DNA of 64,000 nucleotides from Candidatus Cryptobacteroides choladohippi (GTDB lineage Bacteria > Bacteroidota > Bacteroidia > Bacteroidales > UBA932): NCBI GenBank assembly GCA_018065985.1, contig JAGHSF010000027.1, forward strand, positions 59,422-123,421, given 5' to 3'. A model generated the notes under the pieces. It was given only the letters and a program-made list of their open reading frames with translations, searched no databases and was not told where the DNA came from. This document shows positions 25,673 to 34,317 of this stretch, in pieces (position 1 is the first letter of the stretch; every line of letters begins with the position of its first letter). The translations under genes were made by a program, and so were the position numbers.

Positions 25673-27020
25673 ACAGCACTTCCCTGACGATTTCGCTGAC
25701 CGTGGGGTGGGGGAATATGATTCCCTTCAGTTCCTCTGCGGTCATTTCCTTTTCCACTGCCATGCAGGCGCTGTGTATCATCTCAGAGCAGGGGTTGCCG
25801 AGCATGTGGACGCCGAGCACCTTGCCTGAGGCCGCGTCGACCACTATCCTGCAGAGGCCCTCGCCTCCTTCGTTCTCTGCAACGAACCTTCCCGAATATG
25901 CCATAGGGAGCTCGAGTATCCTGACTTCCAGGCCCTGCTTCTCCGCCTCCTCCTGGGTCAGGCCCACTCCGGCCACCTCGGGGTTGGTGTATACCACTCC
26001 GGGCACTGCACGGTAGCTCATCTGCACGTCGTGGCCGAGCATGTCCCCGACTGCCACCTCAGCTTCGCGGGAGGCGGTGTGGGCGAGCATCGAGAATCCG
26101 GTCACGTCGCCGGCAGCCCATACGCCGGGAACTCCGGTGCGCATGCGGGAGTCGACCTTTATGCCTCTGCCGGTCTCCAGCCCTATGTTTTCGAGTCCGA
26201 GGCCTGCAACGTTCGCGCGCCTTCCCACGCTGACGAGGATCCTGTCGGCGCAAACCCGGCATTCCTGACCCTCGGGGTCGGTGAAGACAACGGTGCTGCC
26301 CTCTATGGCCGTGACTCTGCAGCCCAGGTGGAACTCCACGCCTTTTTTCGTGTAGATCCTCTGAAGCATTGCGGAGATGGCGCCGTCCATCGGCCCGAGG
26401 ATCTTCGGGAGCATCTCGATAACGGTGACCTTGCAGCCAAGCGAGTTGTACAGCGAGGCGAACTCCATTCCGATCACGCCGCCGCCTATGACCACCAGCT
26501 CTCCGGGAGGCTCCGGAAGCGACAGGATCTCGCGGTTGGTGACCACCACGTCACCGGCCTCCCTGAGGCCCGGGATGGGCGGCACAACAGCCTCGGAACC
26601 GCTGCATATCAGCAGTCTGGCAGCGCTGTAGCTCTGCTCTGCCGTGTTCAGGACGAAGCTGCCGTCCACGGCCCTGGGGGCGATTGTCACCTCCTGCTTC
26701 ACGACCTCCACGCCGGCGTTCTTCATCTTGAGCCTGACGCCTCCTGTGAGCTTCCGCACCGTCTTCTCCTTGCGCTTCAGCATCTTTGCGTAGTCGAATG
26801 CGGCCTCGGGCACGGTGATGCCGTATTTGTCGGCATGCAGGGCGTATTCGTACATCTTGGCGCTGTAGAGCAGGGTTTTTGTGGGAATGCAGCCTTCGTT
26901 GAGGCACACTCCGCCCAGTTCCCTGCGCTCGAAGAGCACCACGCTCATGCCGGCTGCTCCGGCTCTTTCAGCGGCGACGTATCCTCCGGGACCGCCGCCT
27001 ATGATTGCGAGATCGTACAT
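25662..27020 (-). CDS. lpdA: Dihydrolipoyl dehydrogenase
   Basis: A 452-residue FAD flavoenzyme, the E3 subunit of 2-oxoacid dehydrogenase and glycine-cleavage complexes. The FAD-binding GGGPGG is near residue 8. The redox disulfide is Cys39-Cys44 in GGVCLNEGCIPTK, and the NAD-binding VVIGGGVIGMEFASLY and C-terminal HPTVSEIVREV with the active-site His are present. An upstream in-frame ATG (27044) lies inside or before the -7 box at 27042-27049, so the ATG at 27020 is the start. Convergent with lplA, overlapping it by 11 bp. Confidence 0.95.
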   Translation of the reverse strand: MYDLAIIGGGPGGYVAAERAGAAGMSVVLFERRELGGVCLNEGCIPTKTLLYSAKMYEYALHADKYGITVPEAAFDYAKMLKRKEKTVRKLTGGVRLKMKNAGVEVVKQEVTIAPRAVDGSFVLNTAEQSYSAARLLICSGSEAVVPPIPGLREAGDVVVTNREILSLPEPPGELVVIGGGVIGMEFASLYNSLGCKVTVIEMLPKILGPMDGAISAMLQRIYTKKGVEFHLGCRVTAIEGSTVVFTDPEGQECRVCADRILVSVGRRANVAGLGLENIGLETGRGIKVDSRMRTGVPGVWAAGDVTGFSMLAHTASREAEVAVGDMLGHDVQMSYRAVPGVVYTNPEVAGVGLTQEEAEKQGLEVRILELPMAYSGRFVAENEGGEGLCRIVVDAASGKVLGVHMLGNPCSEMIHSACMAVEKEMTAEELKGIIFPHPTVSEIVREVLFTL

Positions 27021-27041
27021 GTCTGGAATGGTTTTGTCAGT

Positions 27042-27049
27042 CAAAGATA
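27042..27049 (-). promoter_or_regulatory. -7 box of lpdA
   Basis: The minus strand reads TATCTTTG, about 22 nt upstream of the ATG at 27020. It excludes the longer reading of the gene. Confidence 0.55.
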
Positions 27050-27081
27050 GCCATAATTTTGCATTTCTTGAGGAAATGACT

Positions 27082-27089
27082 TATCTTTG
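27082..27089 (+). promoter_or_regulatory. -7 box of rimP-nusA-infB operon
   Basis: TATCTTTG is a full TAnnTTTG match about 62 nt upstream of the rimP-like start. It is followed by a leader with a GC-rich stem and a T-run. Confidence 0.55.
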
Positions 27090-27104
27090 CATCCGTGAAT
27101 GAGA

Positions 27105-27137
27105 TGGGAGGCCCGAGCGGGGCTTCTCTTTTTGTTT
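27105..27137 (+). terminator. Terminator-like leader structure before rimP-nusA-infB
   Basis: GAGGCCC (27108-27114) can pair with GGGCTTCTC (27120-27128, two-base bulge), and the stem is followed by TTTTTGTTTT. It stands between the promoter and the first gene, so it would act as an attenuator. nusA operons of other bacteria are autoregulated through leader terminators, which makes this plausible, but the stem is short. Confidence 0.4.
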
Positions 27138-27150
27138 TACGGGACAGATT

Positions 27151-27429
27151 ATGATACAGGACGAATTCATCAGGATAGTTGAGAAGGCAGCCGCAGAGCG
27201 TGCCTGCAAGGTGTTCGACATCATGTACAATGATGACGACAACGTATTCGAAGTCACAATTGAAAAACTCGATGCCTCTGCTGTCGACCTTGCCGACTGC
27301 GAGTTCGTGCACAGGGCGGTCCTGGCCGCATTCGACCGCAATATCGAGGACTATGCCCTCACCGTGGGCTCCCGCGGAATAGATGCCGCAGAAGCTGACG
27401 AGATGCTGAAAACAATAAATGAAGAATAG
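27151..27429 (+). CDS. rimP: RimP-like protein, N-terminal domain only
   Basis: RimP assists 30S ribosome maturation and usually has about 150 residues: an N-terminal alpha/beta domain and a C-terminal SH3-like domain. This gene encodes 92 residues. It retains the N-domain pattern (IVEKAAAERACKVFDIMY, FEVTIEK, DLADCEFVHRAVLAAFD, YALTVGSRGID) and stops just after the SRGID stretch, which corresponds to the usual SSPGLD motif, so the C-terminal domain is absent. There is no frameshifted remainder in the 10 nt before nusA. Identity rests on weak similarity plus the rimP-nusA-infB context. Confidence 0.7.
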   Translation: MIQDEFIRIVEKAAAERACKVFDIMYNDDDNVFEVTIEKLDASAVDLADCEFVHRAVLAAFDRNIEDYALTVGSRGIDAAEADEMLKTINEE

Positions 27430-27439
27430 ATAAACCACA

Positions 27440-28705
27440 ATGGAAAAAGAAAAAGCAATCACTCTCATTGATGCCTTCAAGGACTTCAAGGAAGAGAAAA
27501 ACATTGACCGCCCCGTGATGATGGGTGTGCTCAAGGACGTGTTCCTCACACAGATCACCAAGACCTATGGCTCAGCCGACAACTTCGACGTCATCGTGAA
27601 CGTCGACAAGGGTACCTGCGAAATCTACCAGAACTTCGAGATTGTCGAGGAAGTGGAGGATCCCAATTCCGAGATGACCCTTGATCAGGTAGTTGCCGAC
27701 AGCGGTGACGACGATTACGAGATCGGCGACACCTATTCCAAGGTTCTCCCTCTTGCAGCATTCGGACGTCGCGGCATTCTCAACATCCGCCAGAACCTCC
27801 AGGGCCGCATCATGGACATCGAGAAGGCCAATGTCTTCAAGAAGTACAGCGAGAAGGTGGGCGAACTTTTCTCCGGAGAGGTATACCAGACATGGAGCAA
27901 GGAAGTCCTCATTCTCGACGAGGACGGCAACGAGCTCCACATACCCAAGAACGAGCAGATTCCCGGTGAGCGCTTCAAGAAGAGCGACAGCGTCCGCGCC
28001 ATCATCAAGAGCGTGGAGATGAAGAACAACACCACTCCCTATATCACCCTCAGCCGCACCAGCGACGAGTTCCTCGAGCGTCTCTTCGAGCAGGAGGTTC
28101 CCGAGATCGCAGACGGTCTGATCACCGTCAAGAAGGTGGTACGCGTTCCCGGCGAGCGTGCAAAGGTTGCCGTAGAGAGCTACGACGACCGCATCGACCC
28201 GATCGGAGCATGTATCGGTGTCAAGGGCAGCCGCATCCTCGGTATCGTCCGTGAGCTCCGCAACGAGAACATCGACGTCATCCAGTGGACCCAGAACCCT
28301 GTTCTGCTCATCCAGCGCGCACTCGCACCCGCACACATCTCTTCCATCGACATGGGACAGAGCGACGAGGACAAGGTAAAGGTATTCATGCAGCCTGACG
28401 AGGTCCGCAAGGGTATCGGCCGCGGCGGTGTCAACATCCAGCTCGCAGGCAAGCTCGTGAACCGCGAGCTCGAGGTATGGCGCGAGATTCCCAAGGACGA
28501 GATCGACAACGAGGAAGACGTGCTTCTCGACGATTTCGCAAACGAGATCGACCAGTGGGTCATCGACAAGCTCAAGGGCATCGGTTGCGACACAGCCAAG
28601 AGCGTGCTCGCAATATCAGAGGCTGACGTTGCAAAGCGTGCAGACCTTGAGGATGAGACCGTAGCTGAGGTATTCGCAATCCTCCGCGCAGAATTTGAGG
28701 ACTAA
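27440..28705 (+). CDS. nusA: Transcription termination/antitermination factor NusA
   Basis: A 421-residue RNA polymerase-binding factor: N-terminal polymerase-binding domain (about 1-130), S1 domain (about 135-200, [15 protein letters not shown]), then two KH domains ([41 protein letters not shown] as GIGRGG) and a C-terminal helical region ([20 protein letters not shown]). Typical for Bacteroidota. It is 10 nt after the rimP-like gene and 14 nt before infB. Confidence 0.96.
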   Translation: MEKEKAITLIDAFKDFKEEKNIDRPVMMGVLKDVFLTQITKTYGSADNFDVIVNVDKGTCEIYQNFEIVEEVEDPNSEMTLDQVVADSGDDDYEIGDTYSKVLPLAAFGRRGILNIRQNLQGRIMDIEKANVFKKYSEKVGELFSGEVYQTWSKEVLILDEDGNELHIPKNEQIPGERFKKSDSVRAIIKSVEMKNNTTPYITLSRTSDEFLERLFEQEVPEIADGLITVKKVVRVPGERAKVAVESYDDRIDPIGACIGVKGSRILGIVRELRNENIDVIQWTQNPVLLIQRALAPAHISSIDMGQSDEDKVKVFMQPDEVRKGIGRGGVNIQLAGKLVNRELEVWREIPKDEIDNEEDVLLDDFANEIDQWVIDKLKGIGCDTAKSVLAISEADVAKRADLEDETVAEVFAILRAEFED

Positions 28706-28719
28706 TCATAGGAAAAAGA

Positions 28720-31563
28720 ATGGCAGAAATCAGAATAAGCAAACTTATCAAGCAGTTCAACATCGGTCTTTCAGACCTTGTTGACTTCCTGCGCAAGCAA
28801 GGCGCAGACATTGAGGAAAACCCCAATGTAAAGGTTTCAGACGAGTATCTCCCTGCTCTTAACAAGCAGTTCGGCAAGGACCTCGAGGCCAAGCAGGCCG
28901 CCGAGAAGGTGGATATCCACCTCAGCGAGATCCTTGACAAGGCTGGCCGTACCAAGCCCGCCAAGGCCGAGGAGGAAGAGGAGCCCGAGCAGGAAATCAC
29001 AATCAAGAGCAACACTTTCATCACAAAGAAGGAAGAGCAGGCTCCCTCAGCAGTCGAGGAAACGGAACCTGTAGTTGCTCCCGAGCCGGAACCGGAACCT
29101 GCACCCGAACCGGAGCCTGTTCCCGAACCGGAACCAGAGCCCGAACCAGAGCCCGAACCCGAACCCGAACCGGAACCCGAGCCTGTGGCTGCACCGGAAC
29201 CGGTAGCAGAGCCCGAACCGGAACCCGAGCCCGAACCCCAGGCAGTTGTTGAGGAGTCGCCTTCTGCCAGCGACGCAGAACCTCAGCCTGCCGAGGAGGC
29301 ACCCGCTGCCGTTCCTTCCGAGCCGGAGCCGGCCAGGGAGGAACCCGCCGCAGAAGAGCCCGCTCCCGCAGAGCCCCAGAAGAAGGAAGAGCCCGTCAAC
29401 CAGCTCAAGGTGGTCGGAAAGATCGATCTTTCCCAGTTCGACCGCAAGCCCAAGAAGCGTGAGCGCATCGACAAGTCAAGCCAGAAGGTCGACGTGGCAA
29501 AGGCCGGTGCAAACATCGACCGCAATGCCGCCAAGAAGGACCGCCAGAAGGCCCAGCAGCAGGCACATCAGGCCGCAGCACAGGGCAAGCGCAAGCGTGG
29601 CGACAAGAACGACCGCTTCAAGCCCGCAATGACCGAGGCCGAGCAGGAGGAGATGCAGAAGGAGATCCAGAAGCAGGTAAAGGAGACATACGCAAAGATG
29701 AACGAGGGCAAGAAGAACAACTTCGGCGCAAAGTACCGCAAGGAGAAGCGCGAAGCTGCCGCCCAGCGTACCCAGGAGGAGATGGAGCAGATGGCTGCCG
29801 ACAAGAAGATCCTCAAGGTTACCGAGTTCGTTACCGTGAACGACCTTGCCACCCTCATGAACAACACGCCGGTAGTCAAGGTCATCGGAGCATGCATGAG
29901 CCTTGGTCTGATGGTTTCCATCAACCAGCGTCTTGACGCCGAGACCCTTGTGCTCGTCGCCGAGGAGTTCGGATATCAGGTAGAGTTCGTCACCGCCGAG
30001 ATCTCCGAGGAGATCAACGCCAACGAACAGGCCGACCGTCCCGAGGACCTCGTACCCCGTCCGCCCATCATCACCGTCATGGGTCATGTCGACCATGGCA
30101 AGACATCGCTTCTCGACTATATCCGCAAGTCCAATGTGATTGCAGGCGAGGCCGGCGGTATCACCCAGCATATCGGTGCGTACAGCGTCACGCTGGAGGA
30201 CGGCCGTCACATCACCTTCCTCGACACCCCCGGACATGAGGCCTTCACAGCCATGCGTGCCCGCGGTGCCCAGCTCACCGACCTTGCGATCATCATCGTC
30301 GCAGCCGATGACTCCGTGATGCCCCAGACAATCGAGGCTATCAACCACGCGCAGGCTGCAAACGTACCTATGGTATTCGCCATTAACAAGATAGATAAAC
30401 CGGGCGCATTCCCTGACACCATACGCCGCCAGCTCTCCGAGATGAATATCCTCGTCGAGGACTGGGGAGGAAAGTACCAGTGCCAGGAGATCTCCGCAAA
30501 GAAGGGAGTCAACGTCGAGAAGCTTCTTGAGAAGGTCCTTCTCGAGACTGATCTCCTCGACCTCAAGGCCAATCCGAACAAGAATGCCATCGGTGCCGTG
30601 ATCGAGTCCTCTCTCGACAAGGGCCGCGGATATCTTGCAACCGTGCTCGTCCAGGAGGGTACCCTCCGTCAGGGAGACGTCATCCTCTGCGGCAGCCATT
30701 ACGGCCGCGTAAAGAGCATGTTCAACGAGCGTGGTCAGAAGGTCAAGGAGGCCGGCCCGTCCACTCCTGTGAGCGTGCTCGGTCTCAACGGTGCACCTGC
30801 AGCAGGTGAGAAGTTCAATGTCATGGACGACGAGCGCGAGGCCAAGAACATAGCCGGCAAGCGCGAGCAGCTCATCCGCATCCAGGGTATCAAGACCCAG
30901 AAGCATATGACACTCGAGGAGATCGGACGCCGTATCGCCATCGGCAACTTCAAGGAACTCAACATCATCGTCAAGGGCGATGTGGACGGTTCAGTCGAGG
31001 CACTTTCCGACTCTCTCATCAAGCTCAGCACCGAGGAGGTTCGCGTGAATGTCATCCACAAGGCTGTGGGTGCCATCTCCGAGTCCGACGTCCTCCTTGC
31101 AGAGGCTTCCGATGCGGTTATCGTCGGCTTCCAGGTACGTCCTTCAGTCGAGGCCCGCAAGGCCGCTGACCGCGAGGGTATCGAGATCCGCCTCTACTCA
31201 GTCATCTACGACTGTATCAACGAGGTCAAGGACGGTATCGAGGGTATGCTCGAGCCTGAGAAGAAGGAAGAGGTCATCGCAACTGCCGAAATCAAGCAGA
31301 CCTTCAGAATCAGCAAGGTGGGTACCATCGCCGGCTGTATCATGAGGGACGGCAAGATGGTCCAGAAGTCGAAGGTGCGCCTCATCCGCGACGGTATCGT
31401 CATCTACACCGGAGAGCTTGGCTCGCTCCAGATTGGCAAGGACGCCGTGAAGGAAGTCCCTGCAGGCAAGGAGTGCGGTATGAGCATCAACGGATACAAC
31501 GACATCAAGGAAGGTGACATTATCGAGGCCTTCCAGATTGTTGAAATCAAGCGCACCCTGTAG
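28720..31563 (+). CDS. infB: Translation initiation factor IF-2
   Basis: A 947-residue GTPase that brings initiator tRNA to the ribosome. The G domain shows G1 [13 protein letters not shown]3 DTPGHEAF and G4 NKIDKPG. Domains II-IV follow, ending in [10 protein letters not shown]. The long N-terminal extension contains about 60 residues of alternating Pro-Glu (PEPEPEPEP), then a Lys/Glu-rich helix. The underlying DNA (GAACCGGAACCCGAGCC variants, 29080-29240) is a microsatellite-like run. Such variable N-terminal extensions occur in other IF-2 proteins and do not affect the core. Confidence 0.96.
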   Translation: MAEIRISKLIKQFNIGLSDLVDFLRKQGADIEENPNVKVSDEYLPALNKQFGKDLEAKQAAEKVDIHLSEILDKAGRTKPAKAEEEEEPEQEITIKSNTFITKKEEQAPSAVEETEPVVAPEPEPEPAPEPEPVPEPEPEPEPEPEPEPEPEPEPVAAPEPVAEPEPEPEPEPQAVVEESPSASDAEPQPAEEAPAAVPSEPEPAREEPAAEEPAPAEPQKKEEPVNQLKVVGKIDLSQFDRKPKKRERIDKSSQKVDVAKAGANIDRNAAKKDRQKAQQQAHQAAAQGKRKRGDKNDRFKPAMTEAEQEEMQKEIQKQVKETYAKMNEGKKNNFGAKYRKEKREAAAQRTQEEMEQMAADKKILKVTEFVTVNDLATLMNNTPVVKVIGACMSLGLMVSINQRLDAETLVLVAEEFGYQVEFVTAEISEEINANEQADRPEDLVPRPPIITVMGHVDHGKTSLLDYIRKSNVIAGEAGGITQHIGAYSVTLEDGRHITFLDTPGHEAFTAMRARGAQLTDLAIIIVAADDSVMPQTIEAINHAQAANVPMVFAINKIDKPGAFPDTIRRQLSEMNILVEDWGGKYQCQEISAKKGVNVEKLLEKVLLETDLLDLKANPNKNAIGAVIESSLDKGRGYLATVLVQEGTLRQGDVILCGSHYGRVKSMFNERGQKVKEAGPSTPVSVLGLNGAPAAGEKFNVMDDEREAKNIAGKREQLIRIQGIKTQKHMTLEEIGRRIAIGNFKELNIIVKGDVDGSVEALSDSLIKLSTEEVRVNVIHKAVGAISESDVLLAEASDAVIVGFQVRPSVEARKAADREGIEIRLYSVIYDCINEVKDGIEGMLEPEKKEEVIATAEIKQTFRISKVGTIAGCIMRDGKMVQKSKVRLIRDGIVIYTGELGSLQIGKDAVKEVPAGKECGMSINGYNDIKEGDIIEAFQIVEIKRTL
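29085..29245 (+). repeat. Pro-Glu coding microsatellite in infB
   Basis: A run of GAG/GAA CCC/CCG codons gives an almost uninterrupted Pro-Glu dipeptide tract of about 50 residues. Synonymous codons alternate, so the repeat is kept at protein level more than at DNA level. Confidence 0.75.
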
Positions 31564-31565
31564 GA

Positions 31566-32855
31566 ATGCCGCTGATAGGGGAGTTGCTGTCCGATGCGCT
31601 TAGAGGCGCGGTCTTCGTCACCGGCCTGGTGGTCGTGATGATGATGATGATCGAATCGTTCAACATCTCCACCAGCGGCAAGGTTTTCGGGGGCCTGCGC
31701 GGCAGCAGGGCAGGACAGGTGCTGCTTTCTGCCTTCCTGGGAAGCATCCCGGGATGCATGGGCGGATTCGCATCAGTCTCCCTTTATACACATGGAATGA
31801 TCAGCTTCGGCGCACTGGTAGCAATGATGATTGCTTCCAGCGGCGACGAAGCTTTTGTCATGCTCGCCATGATTCCCGATAAGGCATGGTGGATTTTCCT
31901 TCTGCTGTTTGTCGTGGCGGTCTGCACCGGTTTTCTGGTGGACGCCCTTCGCGTGCGCAGCGGACATCAGCTTGACGCAGCTACCTGCGCCGACGGTCTC
32001 GAGATCCACTCCGAGGACGAGCATCATCACGCTCACAGGCATGAGAGCAAGCAGCCTGACGGGCCTCGCCCGGACATGGAATCTGTCTCTTGCAATGCAG
32101 CCGATGCTCCCAGGCCGGCCCGTCACTTCAGCTGGAAGCGCCTTGTCATGTTCCTCGGCGTCGCAGCTTTCATAGCCGCCCTTGCCTCCGGCCTTCTGGA
32201 ACATGAGCACGAGCACGGAGATGCTGAAGCTGCGGAACTCGTCATCTGCGATGACCATGATTCTGAGGCCCATGAATGCAGGGCTGCAGCTCACGGTTCC
32301 GGGACTCACGAATGCGGGACTGGAAGCCATTGGGGCCATGAATGTGAGGTGGAATCTCACGGCGCGGCGCACCACGGTGGAATCAATCTTCTCAGCGAGG
32401 ACTGGATGAATATCATGTTCGCCGTGTTGAGCCTGGTTGTACTGTGTGTGATTGTCTGGGGTTCTGACCACTTTGTGAACGAGCACCTCTGGCATCACGT
32501 GGTATGCCGGCATCTCCCCAGGATATTCGCCTGGACTTTCGGGGTGCTGATCGTCATCGGGCTTCTTACCGAGGTCTTTGATGTTGCCGGCTGGATCAGC
32601 AGCAACACCCTGCTGATGATTCTCCTCGCAACTGCCATCGGAATCATCCCGGAGTCCGGCCCGCATCTTATCTTTGTCACGCTGTATGCGACGGGTGTCG
32701 TGCCGCTGCCGGTCATCCTGGCCTCCTGCATCAGTCAGGACGGACACGCCTCACTTCCCCTCCTGGCCGAGAGCAAGCGTGACTTCCTGAAGGCCAAGGC
32801 CATCAACTGCGCAGTCGCCCTTCTGGTCGGCCTCGCCGCCTGGCTGCTGATGTAG
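31566..32855 (+). CDS. Putative ten-TM manganese/heavy-metal exporter with His-rich loop (ArsP_2-like)
   Basis: A 429-residue membrane protein resembling the putative 10TM heavy-metal exporter / manganese transporter family. Two related halves carry EGLLSAFLGSIPGCMGGFASVSLY-like and AIGIIPESGPHLIFVTLYATG motifs (start of each: IPGCMGGF; IPESGPH). Between them lies an unusually long His/Cys/Asp/Glu-rich loop (about 145-280, with EDEHHHAHRHE, EHEHEHGDAE, HECRAAAHGSGTHECG) that could bind metal ions. It starts 2 nt after infB and is probably co-transcribed. A tandem array derived from its last codons follows the stop. The metal is inferred from family only. Confidence 0.75.
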   Translation: MPLIGELLSDALRGAVFVTGLVVVMMMMIESFNISTSGKVFGGLRGSRAGQVLLSAFLGSIPGCMGGFASVSLYTHGMISFGALVAMMIASSGDEAFVMLAMIPDKAWWIFLLLFVVAVCTGFLVDALRVRSGHQLDAATCADGLEIHSEDEHHHAHRHESKQPDGPRPDMESVSCNAADAPRPARHFSWKRLVMFLGVAAFIAALASGLLEHEHEHGDAEAAELVICDDHDSEAHECRAAAHGSGTHECGTGSHWGHECEVESHGAAHHGGINLLSEDWMNIMFAVLSLVVLCVIVWGSDHFVNEHLWHHVVCRHLPRIFAWTFGVLIVIGLLTEVFDVAGWISSNTLLMILLATAIGIIPESGPHLIFVTLYATGVVPLPVILASCISQDGHASLPLLAESKRDFLKAKAINCAVALLVGLAAWLLM

Positions 32856-33035
32856 GTTCGCCTCCTGGCTGCTTGTTTAGGTTCGCTTCCTGGCTGCTTG
32901 TTTAGGTTCGCCTCCTGGCTGCAGGTTTAGGTTCACCGCCTGGCTGCTGATGTAGTCCGCTCTTTTTTTGTGGGTTGCTGATGTAGCCCGCTCTTCTTTG
33001 GGGGGCTGCTGATGTAGTCCGCTCTTCATTTATAG
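32831..33035 (+). repeat. Tandem array seeded by the transporter gene's 3' end
   Basis: The last 25 bases of the coding sequence (ending GCTGCTGATGTAG) are followed by four degenerate 25-bp copies (32856-32880, 32881-32905, 32906-32930, 32931-32955), each ending in TTTAG or TGTAG. Two 31-bp copies come next (32956-32986, 32987-33017; TCCGCTCTT...GCTGCTGATGTAG) and then a partial copy (33018-33035). Every copy repeats the stop-codon region. No gene is present; the remaining bases to 33098 show nothing I recognise. Confidence 0.85.
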
Positions 33036-33098
33036 CCACAGCCGCGCCAGGTTTATCAGCACGTGTCTCGCTCATCACATCGCTCATTCATCTCTTCC

Positions 33099-33207
33099 GT
33101 GCCCAATCCCTTTTTCTTGGGGGGCTTGGGCATGATCCCATTTGAATGAGGCGTGCCAGTTAATGAGTGCCGTTCCCAATCCCCAAATTAATTCTGGATT
33201 GGGCATG
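33099..33207 (+). repeat. REP-like hairpin pair, unit A (upstream of RAYT)
   Basis: Two hairpins, 33099-33134 and 33172-33207, each 36 nt, separated by a 37-nt spacer. Arms of hairpin 1: GTGCCCAATCCC and GGGCTTGGGCAT. Arms of hairpin 2: GTTCCCAATCC and GGATTGGGCAT. Loops and spacer have no similarity to the other units. The unit ends directly before the transposase gene region. Confidence 0.85.
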
Positions 33208-33230
33208 AAGGATGGTAAAATTTCATATCT

Positions 33231-33238
33231 TTACCGAA
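33231..33238 (+). promoter_or_regulatory. Possible -7 box of the RAYT gene
   Basis: The sequence here, TATCTTTA in CATATCTTTACCG, matches TAnnTTTG in all but the last base. A transcript starting just after it would exclude the ATG at 33212 and leave a short leader with GAGGGGAAG before the ATG at 33263. The exact position may be off by a base or two. Confidence 0.35.
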
Positions 33239-33262
33239 GAATTATCGAGGGGAAGATTGACT

Positions 33263-34162
33263 ATGAATTACTTTGATGACGATTCAGAACCGATAAGGTT
33301 CTTTCACTTGTGTACAGACGGGGGCTCCAATGGAATAGTCCATACCTGTGACGAAGACTATAGGATGGCTATACGGATCAGTGCGATCCGTTCTTACTTC
33401 CATGGCGTGACGATTCTATGTTACTGTCACATGTCTACACATTCGCATTTTGTGGTCTGCTGCAGAAGCAGAGAGATTGCAAAGACTTTTATCAACGGTT
33501 TCAAACAGGATTATGGAAGGTATTCCTATAATGCGCACCGGACGCTTCAGACCTACCTTGGTATAGAATCGGACCCGATAGAAATATACGATTCATTCCA
33601 GTTGAAACGATGCATATCGTATGTTCTGTTGAACCCGGTCGTGCCCAAAATAGTGATACACCCGGAAGAATATCGATGGTCGTCCTTTAACGCGTATTTC
33701 AATGCAGACAGGTCAACTGAAGGATTCCGTTCTGTAAAGTCGATGACGTTCAGGGAAATCAGAGAGATATTTCGTACTCATAAGGACATCAGGAACTCGG
33801 GTATTATCGTTGATTGTAACCGGGACATCGTCATGAAGTCCATTGTGAGCTATAAACTGGTTGAGGACTTATTCGGCAGCAGGACAGAATTTTACAAATC
33901 ATTAGCTATTACCGACAGCATAAAGGAGGAGTGTAAATATCATCCTCAGATTGTGAAGTTCAATGACAACGAACTGTTGGCCGAGGCAATTCAGCTTGCG
34001 CAGAAGAAATATGGTATCAAGGATATACAGTTCCTTACCCATGAGCAGAAACTGTCTTTATTGCTGCCTTTGAAGCGCAAAACTTCGTCAACATCACTTA
34101 GAATATCAAAAGTCCTTAGACTTGCCCCGTCTGAAGTTGGTGCATATCTGTTGAAGAAGTGA
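33263..34162 (+). CDS. REP-associated tyrosine transposase (RAYT, Y1/HUH family)
   Basis: About 299 residues. RFFHLCTDGG matches the family's N-terminal strand. The HUH metal motif is His60-Ser-His62 in CHMSTHSHFVV. The helix with the catalytic tyrosine is SYVLLNPV (Tyr120, 58 residues after the HUH). EYRWSSFNAY is the usual W-S-S block. RAYTs nick and join single-stranded REP hairpins. The C-terminal third (LTHEQKLSLLLPL and LRISKVLRLAPSEVGAYL) looks like a helix-turn-helix. Starting at 33263 fits the family length better than 33212. The gene is AT-richer than its neighbours and sits exactly between two hairpin units, as expected of an autonomous REP-RAYT locus. A central Ser in HUH is unusual. 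Confidence 0.85.
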   Translation: MNYFDDDSEPIRFFHLCTDGGSNGIVHTCDEDYRMAIRISAIRSYFHGVTILCYCHMSTHSHFVVCCRSREIAKTFINGFKQDYGRYSYNAHRTLQTYLGIESDPIEIYDSFQLKRCISYVLLNPVVPKIVIHPEEYRWSSFNAYFNADRSTEGFRSVKSMTFREIREIFRTHKDIRNSGIIVDCNRDIVMKSIVSYKLVEDLFGSRTEFYKSLAITDSIKEECKYHPQIVKFNDNELLAEAIQLAQKKYGIKDIQFLTHEQKLSLLLPLKRKTSSTSLRISKVLRLAPSEVGAYLLKK

Positions 34163-34181
34163 CTTGCAGAGAGATACCTCC

Positions 34182-34290
34182 GTGCCTAATCCTGAATAGC
34201 CATAGGGGGTGGGCATGTTACACGGCATCGTGATGCTGCCTGTTGATAACAGTTGTGCCCAAGCCCTATCAGAATAGGGGCCTGGGCACA
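34182..34290 (+). repeat. REP-like hairpin pair, unit B (downstream of RAYT)
   Basis: Hairpins at 34182-34217 and 34255-34290, each 36 nt, with a 37-nt spacer. Hairpin 1 is degenerate (GTGCCTAATCC / GGGGTGGGCAT). Hairpin 2 is strong (TGTGCCCA...TGGGCACA, plus CCCTAT/ATAGGGG). The spacer contains a small extra stem CTGTT-GAT-AACAG. It starts 19 nt after the transposase stop and precedes the 3' end of the M28 gene. Confidence 0.85.
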
Positions 34291-34317
34291 AAGACTGGTA
34301 TGTGACCCTTGTCGGGG

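Noticed and set aside
26031..27050. 339-codon plus-strand frame opposite lpdA
   Set aside because: Composition typical of an antisense shadow; lpdA has FAD, disulfide and NAD motifs.
29476..30906. 476-codon open frame on the minus strand opposite infB
   Set aside because: Low-complexity Leu/Val/Gly-rich translation, a shadow of infB, whose GTPase motifs are unmistakable on the plus strand.
33212..33262. Earlier ATG for the RAYT gene
   Set aside because: A near-consensus -7 box lies inside this stretch and the family core starts after 33263, so it was not used as the start.
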